A DNA stretch of 64,000 nucleotides. Source: an uncultured Bacteroidia bacterium (GTDB lineage Bacteria > Bacteroidota > Bacteroidia > Bacteroidales > UBA932). Positions within the stretch are counted from its first letter, which is position 1, and each line of letters starts with the position of its first letter. Below the pieces are notes generated by a model. That model saw only the letters and a list, made by a program, of their open reading frames with translations, was not told where the DNA came from and searched no databases. A program made the position numbers and the translations under genes. Location of the stretch: positions 62,001 to 126,000 of the forward strand of contig CADAJF010000005.1 of assembly GCA_902788175.1 (NCBI GenBank), given 5' to 3'. Of the stretch, positions 59,472 to 64,000 are shown one piece after another.

Positions 59472-61673
59472 TCATTGAATGGTTACCCTGCATCTGGCGG
59501 AAACGGTCTTTGAGCCCCGGGTGAGCGAGCAGGTGATCCAGGCGGAGCCGGAGGATGCCACGGCGGTCACCTTGCCATTTGAAACGGTGCAGACCGATGT
59601 GTTGTCGGAGCTCCAGCTGCACTGTGCCGCAGAGATGCCGAGGTTCTGCCCGGAAGACGTGCCGTCGTGGTACAAGACCGTGGGAGTGAGGGTGGTGGAT
59701 GCGCCGCGGGCAAGACTGACTGTACTCTTGTCAAGTGACATTGACTCAAGTTCCCGGATGGTAAACTTAACCTTCACCGGCCAGTAGTAAGTACCTTCGG
59801 TAGGATGTACGGCGTAGAAAGTCACAACATCTCCGGTTTTTAACTGGTGCGATGAAACGTACCATACCCCATTCCGGTTAGTCCCGGCAGGATATGAATT
59901 GGTATTCCCAGTACCACTACAACTAACCAGTAACATGGCGACCTCTAAAGAATAACTGAAGTTAAAATTCTCTCCCTTCCAAAGGGTTACGTTCGGGGAG
60001 GCTAACACGAGCTCGAAAAGGAAAGGGAGGTAGGTCCTGACCCAGGCGGTGGCAGAGAAGGAGTCCATACCTCCGGTAATAGAGCAGGTTAAACACACCG
60101 GATCTGCGCCTTTCCAATGCGCAGAGACTATGCCGGAGGGGTTGACCGTACAAACGCTTTGATTGGAACTTTGCCAAGTCCAGCCGGAGCCAAGCAGTTT
60201 GTTTTGCGGATCCTGACCATCATTGTAATAGACGATGGGTGCGATGAGCCGGGTGGCAATACCGGGCGATGGAGCAACCATCATCTCTATAGGCGATGAA
60301 GACTCGGATGCCGGGTCCAACGTTAAGGATATGAGTTGCTGCGTCCGGATTTTGATAATTTTCTGCTTCTGAACTACATTTGCCCCGCTTCCCCGCGTGC
60401 CCGTTACGCGGATATAGATGATGCCGCGCTCTGTAGGGGTTGTCGAGAAAGTTCTCCCGTCGGAGGAAACGGTGCTGGTGTAGGGAAGATCGGTCACGTC
60501 CCTGTCATACCAGTTCACAGCATCCGTACTCCACTCGTACGAGTACTCTGGTGCAGGTCTGGCGCTGGAATAAAGGCTGAATGCGGCCTGCTCGCCTCTC
60601 CAGACAACAATGCTGTCTTTACTAGGGGTGAAGTCGAATTTTGGGAAGTAATAATCCCCTTGGTAGCTTTGCAGCATCTGCCCGTCTATGTACACGGTGG
60701 CATCCAGCAGGTTCGGGACACTCATATTGTCGATGAAAACCTTGCTGCAGGCCGGGAACTGGAGCCATTCGCCGTTCTTTTTCAGCTCAAGCTTACGGAT
60801 GACGCCGTTGTTGAAAGTCAGTGTCAGCGTCAGCTTATCCTGCATCAGCGGAAGGGTGAAAAGGGTGAACGAACGGGGCTGGGTCTTGCTAAGCTGGATG
60901 CCGCTGCCAAGATCCAGGCTAACCGATCGCGTAGGGCTGTAAAGAGTTGTGTCCGAGCAGTTTACATCATTGTCCCCGGTAGCGTCAATCTTCACCGAGA
61001 AATCGCCGGCCATGTCCGAGACTGCGCTGCTAAGCTCCAGTTTTTTCAGTAGCGTACCTTCCGGAATCTCGCTGTCCGCCAGGGTTGTGAGCGAAATGCG
61101 AAACGTTGTTACCAGGGGCTTGAACTTCAGTCTCACCTTGGACTGCGAAGTTGTTTCCTCGCTTGTGGCAACGGCGTACATACAAGCGTTGTTCATATTC
61201 GGCATGTACTCTGTGCGGCTGCTGTTCCAGGACCCTCCTTGCCCCGAAGGAATTGTGGCCCTGAATGTGCGGGATGTATTTGTCAGGGAGCCGAATGTAA
61301 CGCCCTCGGCCGGGTAAGAGGCATGGAAATAGTGTTTCCCGCTTCCCCAATGCAGGCCATTCTTGTTGACAGGAGTGATGGAGCCCTTGGTACGGTCCGA
61401 TGTGGGGGTCACGGTGTAGTCCGCCCATGAATTTCCCGACGGGTCTGCCGCCTGGTCGCAGAGAATCCGAATCTTGTCGCCGTCTATCCAGTAAATGTCT
61501 TCTATCTCTCCGGTGGCATAACTCCCGCCGGCATATTCCGTCTTGGTAGAAACGCCGCCCATCGAGGCGCTGAAGAAGATGGTACCCCCCCTTCCTATTG
61601 GCATGTCCTCCAAACACGACACCGCTGCGCACAAAGCCGCAGCCAGCATCAATATCAAAGGTGCTCGCTTCAT
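59472..61673 (-). CDS. Fimbrillin-like lipoprotein with bacterial Ig-like (Big2) C-terminal domains
   Basis: The 733-residue lipoprotein (LCAAVSC) has a fimbrillin-type first domain (STKTEYAGGSYATGEIEDIY, WIDGDKIRILCDQA). Later domains include an Ig/PKD-like segment (AAFSLYSSARPAPEYSYEWS) and Big2-like repeats, clearest at the C-terminus (MSLDKSTVSLARGASTTLTP, CTVSNGKVTAVASSGSAWIT). It is preceded by a small peptide gene 2 bases upstream and followed by the LRR lipoprotein 13 bases downstream. It is probably a surface adhesin or pilus-associated protein. Confidence 0.84.
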   Translation of the reverse strand: MKRAPLILMLAAALCAAVSCLEDMPIGRGGTIFFSASMGGVSTKTEYAGGSYATGEIEDIYWIDGDKIRILCDQAADPSGNSWADYTVTPTSDRTKGSITPVNKNGLHWGSGKHYFHASYPAEGVTFGSLTNTSRTFRATIPSGQGGSWNSSRTEYMPNMNNACMYAVATSEETTSQSKVRLKFKPLVTTFRISLTTLADSEIPEGTLLKKLELSSAVSDMAGDFSVKIDATGDNDVNCSDTTLYSPTRSVSLDLGSGIQLSKTQPRSFTLFTLPLMQDKLTLTLTFNNGVIRKLELKKNGEWLQFPACSKVFIDNMSVPNLLDATVYIDGQMLQSYQGDYYFPKFDFTPSKDSIVVWRGEQAAFSLYSSARPAPEYSYEWSTDAVNWYDRDVTDLPYTSTVSSDGRTFSTTPTERGIIYIRVTGTRGSGANVVQKQKIIKIRTQQLISLTLDPASESSSPIEMMVAPSPGIATRLIAPIVYYNDGQDPQNKLLGSGWTWQSSNQSVCTVNPSGIVSAHWKGADPVCLTCSITGGMDSFSATAWVRTYLPFLFELVLASPNVTLWKGENFNFSYSLEVAMLLVSCSGTGNTNSYPAGTNRNGVWYVSSHQLKTGDVVTFYAVHPTEGTYYWPVKVKFTIRELESMSLDKSTVSLARGASTTLTPTVLYHDGTSSGQNLGISAAQCSWSSDNTSVCTVSNGKVTAVASSGSAWITCSLTRGSKTVSARCRVTIQ

Positions 61674-61675
61674 GA

Positions 61676-61855
61676 CTATTCCCAGTTGTGATTGAAGGGC
61701 TGTTCTTCGCTCCAGTCGTAGTACTGTACCTTCTGGCCGGTAGTTTCCACCACCACGGCATCATTGATGGAGGCTGTCAGAATGGAAGTTTCCAGGCCGA
61801 CAGGAACACGACGCAGAATAGCAGGAGATCGATATGTGTCCTTCTGTTTTCCCAT
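61676..61855 (-). CDS. Small peptide, divergent member of the Y-x-x-P family (59 residues)
   Basis: Begins MGKQKDTYRSPAILRRVPVG, continues LETSILTASINDAVVVETTG and ends DWSEEQPFNHNWE. Y8-R-S-P...ETSILTAS aligns loosely with the core of the other peptides, and the tail is long and acidic. I recall similar short proteins in Bacteroidales genomes without known function. It stops 2 bases before the downstream lipoprotein ATG. Its -7 box (61906-61913) lacks the twin sites. Confidence 0.7.
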   Translation of the reverse strand: MGKQKDTYRSPAILRRVPVGLETSILTASINDAVVVETTGQKVQYYDWSEEQPFNHNWE

Positions 61856-61905
61856 TTTCCCTAATTCGCACGCGCTTAAGTGACGAGTACAGAACACGAT
61901 TCTTG

Positions 61906-61913
61906 CAAAAATA
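61906..61913 (-). promoter_or_regulatory. Putative -7 box (TATTTTTG) of the Big2/LRR unit
   Basis: TATTTTTG on the minus strand, about 50 bases before the peptide ATG. No -33 box at 19-21 bp and no TGTC...GACA sites are present. Confidence 0.45.
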
Positions 61914-62001
61914 ACAATTTTTGAATGCAAACCGCCGCCGCCCCCCTTATTTCAACCTTTTGACCCCCTCTTTTCTACCTATCGGCCTATTTTTCTACTT
62001 T

Positions 62002-62889
62002 TTACTGCAGGTATTTGCTGAAGAAATCCCAGACAATGTCGCAGGTGTCCATATCGGCCAGCGCCCAGGAGTGGTTGCCGCCTTGGACTTCATACAGACG
62101 CACTTCGCTGGGTGGTCCGCCTTCCCAGGCAGGAACTCCCAGCCAGGAATGCAGGACAACCGGACAGGCCGTTTCCGATGCCAGGGGAAGCGCTGTGGTG
62201 CGTTCCTCTGCCTCACATCCATTCTCCCGAACCCAGAACTGAACGGCTTCCGGCACGGGGATATACGCGCCCCAGCCTCCTTCATTCTCCAAGTCTCCCT
62301 CCCATCGGGAGGTGCGGTCCTGGGTTCCGTGAACTTCCATGAACGGAACGGGGCCATGCGGGGCAATATGCTCGGAGACCCACTCCATAGTGAGCCCTGC
62401 TATGGATGCGATGGCCCGGAACGCCCCCGGGTACTTCCGGCCAATCAGGTAGCACATTTCTCCTCCGTTGGACATCCCCACCAGAAAGGGGTTCTCCAGC
62501 TGATAAGTCTCGCAAAGATAGCGGGAGAGATGGCACACAAACTCGTCGTCGTTCTGCCGCATCCCTTTCTGCTTGGGGTAGCCCACATACCAGCCGGTCT
62601 TGCCTTGCGGCGCTTTCAACCCCTGCGGGATGCAGAGCGCAAATCCTTCCCGCCGGGCCACTTCCAGCATTTCGGGCCGATAGCCATCGGCCTTTCCGCC
62701 ATACCCGTGCAGCAGAATGACCAGGGGCCGGCCTTCCCGAAGCCGGGGAGGCATATACAGATAATGGGTGCGGTATCGGCCTTCGAAAAGAATGCTGTCG
62801 GCCGCAGCCTGGGGCCGATTCTCCTGGCAGAACCCCTGCAGGGAAAGGCACAGGGTAAGGGCGGCGGTGAGGATGTGTCGTATAAACAT
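62002..62889 (-). CDS. Secreted alpha/beta-hydrolase, polyhydroxybutyrate-depolymerase / feruloyl-esterase-like
   Basis: The 295-residue protein has a signal peptide (LCLSLQGFCQ) and an esterase core of the LpqC/PHB-depolymerase type: YLYMPPRL, VILLHGYGG (oxyanion region at about 57), nucleophile Ser140 in GMSNGGEM, Asp191 in HGTQDRTSRW and His in GGNHSWALAD. In gut Bacteroidales such proteins are usually carbohydrate esterases releasing acetyl or feruloyl groups; polyester cleavage is less likely. It starts 19 bases after the TPR-AraC regulator gene on the same strand. Confidence 0.86.
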   Translation of the reverse strand: MFIRHILTAALTLCLSLQGFCQENRPQAAADSILFEGRYRTHYLYMPPRLREGRPLVILLHGYGGKADGYRPEMLEVARREGFALCIPQGLKAPQGKTGWYVGYPKQKGMRQNDDEFVCHLSRYLCETYQLENPFLVGMSNGGEMCYLIGRKYPGAFRAIASIAGLTMEWVSEHIAPHGPVPFMEVHGTQDRTSRWEGDLENEGGWGAYIPVPEAVQFWVRENGCEAEERTTALPLASETACPVVLHSWLGVPAWEGGPPSEVRLYEVQGGNHSWALADMDTCDIVWDFFSKYLQ

Positions 62890-62908
62890 GTCTGCTAAAA
62901 CGCCCTCC

Positions 62909-64000
62909 TTAGCTGCGGGAAGCGGAGCGGTAGGAGGAGGGCGACATGCCGTACTGCTCCTGGAACAGGCGGTTGAAGGTGGAGCGGGAAGAGAAGCCGG
63001 CGTCTTCGCCGATTTCCTGCACTGGAATGTCGCTCTTGCAAGAAAGGGCCTCTGCCGCCCAGCGCAGCCGCTGGTGGTTGATGAAGCCGCCCAGGGTGAG
63101 GCCTGAGCAGAGTTTTACTGCTTCGGCCAGATAAGTACGGTTGGTGCCCAGGCGGGCACAGATGTCGTCGCGGCTAAGCTCCGGATTCTTGAACAGTTCC
63201 TCCTCCTTCATCAGGGACAGGAGCGATGCATAAAGCCCGGCCTCCGGCGTAGGTTGCTCGCCGATACGCTCCACCAGCGCCTCCTCTGCCTTTTCCTCTG
63301 CCTGGATATTCTCCCTGGAGGCCAGGTACAGTGCCCTGTTCTTGCGCTTGAGCGACTGGGCGTACATGAAAACGGCCAGCGACAACACCAACAGCAGTAC
63401 CGCTATGATAGTAAGGGCTGTGATCCGCTGCCGCGCCGCCGCATTCTCCATGGTGAGCTCCCGCAGCTGGTACTGCTTGGTAAGCGTATTCAGCTGTTCA
63501 TTGGTGCGGTACAGCCCCGCCGAGTCACTCTCTGCCGCGTACGCCCGGTAATTATCCACCGCCAGCGCCAGGTCTCCGTTGTCCCGCTGGTAGTCTGCCA
63601 GCGCCAGACGGAACCGCGCCACCTTCACCCAGTTCCCCGCCCTGCGGTTACGGACAATGAGGCTGTCCAGCCTTTCGTAGGCCGATGCCTTCTTCCCCGT
63701 CAACTGCTCAAACTGGATAATGGCCGTCTGGGCCAGCTCCTCCTGGCTGGGGTCGTTGATAATGGCCGAGTAGCGCAGCATCGTATCCTGCATAGCCTCC
63801 GCCTCCTTGAGCCTGTTCAGGCGCTGGAGCAGCACAAAACGGTAGCGCGCCTGCTTGAAACGGTTGTTGTAGTCCGTCTTCCCCGCCTTGAGCTCCATAC
63901 TTTCCAGCAGCACTTGGGTAGAGTCGTTGATGGCAAGGCCGCTCTCCGGTGTATTCAGGTTCATGGCCACCGCCTGCAGGTTGAAGCCCGCCCGGATGGC
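62909..64000 (-). CDS. TPR-type membrane regulator with AraC DNA-binding domain, 5' end beyond window
   Basis: The frame is open to the right edge (reads AIRAGFNLQAVAMNLN at the border), so the N-terminus is missing. The visible part has TPR-like helices (RYRFVLLQRLNRLKEAEAMQ, FRLALADYQRDNGDLALAVD), a transmembrane helix (ITALTIIAVLLLVLSLAVFMY), a linker and an AraC helix-turn-helix (RLGTNRTYLAEAVKLCSGLT to YGMSPSSYRSASRS). This TPR-TM-AraC layout is common in Bacteroidetes regulators. The DNA-binding part resembles the small AraC regulator at 28.7 kb. The esterase gene follows 19 bases downstream. Confidence 0.88.
   Translation of the reverse strand, partial: AIRAGFNLQAVAMNLNTPESGLAINDSTQVLLESMELKAGKTDYNNRFKQARYRFVLLQRLNRLKEAEAMQDTMLRYSAIINDPSQEELAQTAIIQFEQLTGKKASAYERLDSLIVRNRRAGNWVKVARFRLALADYQRDNGDLALAVDNYRAYAAESDSAGLYRTNEQLNTLTKQYQLRELTMENAAARQRITALTIIAVLLLVLSLAVFMYAQSLKRKNRALYLASRENIQAEEKAEEALVERIGEQPTPEAGLYASLLSLMKEEELFKNPELSRDDICARLGTNRTYLAEAVKLCSGLTLGGFINHQRLRWAAEALSCKSDIPVQEIGEDAGFSSRSTFNRLFQEQYGMSPSSYRSASRS

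Noticed and set aside
63409..63970. GTG at 63970 as the true start of the TPR-AraC regulator
   Set aside because: The frame stays open to the window edge and TPR proteins of this type need a longer N-terminus and signal, so the gene is cut by the window.

Overview
The window reads as a chromosomal segment of a GC-rich member of the Bacteroidales, probably a gut organism. The signs are SusC/SusD outer-membrane pairs, many lipoproteins of the 'MKK...C' type, fimbrillin-like surface proteins, promoters of the Bacteroidetes type (-7 box TAnnTTTG) and short four-base or one-base gene overlaps. Both ends cut through genes. No rRNA, phage, transposase or CRISPR array was seen. The genus cannot be fixed from the sequence alone.

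Left part (1-11.9 kb): a polysaccharide-utilisation-type locus with two SusC proteins, one SusD and a serine-type sulfatase, all on the minus strand. A divergent membrane-anchored sensor carries a beta-propeller and an AraC DNA-binding domain but no kinase. Next (11.8-19.5 kb) is one long minus-strand operon, aroB - aroD/aroA fusion - aroC - sufB - pnuC - sufC - sufD, joining shikimate-pathway and iron-sulfur assembly genes. AroB and AroC carry in-frame tandem-repeat insertions, that of AroC being extremely His/Cys rich. SufD lacks the usual N-terminal domain and begins within an inverted pair of REP-like repeats. A tRNA-Leu with promoter and terminator follows.

Middle (19.9-45.5 kb): a DUF5723-type barrel with its lipoprotein partner, a short UvrA paralogue, a 1071-residue all-in-one HcnABC/opine-oxidase-like flavoprotein, a small membrane-anchored AraC regulator, a possible glycan or nucleotide-sugar group (GH-like lipoprotein, DUF1080 protein, nucleotide pyrophosphatase, NagB/PIG-L fusion), an M6 protease operon, and a transglutaminase next to a GH5-GH26 double mannanase lipoprotein.

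Right part (45.6-61.9 kb): an array of paralogous fimbrillin-like lipoproteins. Most are preceded, 2-24 bases upstream, by a tiny gene for a 31-60 residue peptide of one family (core Y-x-x-P-x-C-E-x-L-E-L-x-x-E-G-V-I-A). Four transcription units share the same promoter architecture: two 15-bp TGTCTCATTCTGACA-like sites, 21 bp apart, with the proximal edge exactly 20 bp from the -7 box. A degenerate fifth copy stands alone at 29.8 kb. Five copies of a palindrome built on GTTGCAAATTGCAAC lie mostly at the 3' ends of these units. The peptide family, shared promoter and shared end palindrome together look like one regulated surface-lipoprotein system, and this is the best candidate for an undescribed system in the window. 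The window ends with an esterase and a TPR-AraC membrane regulator.
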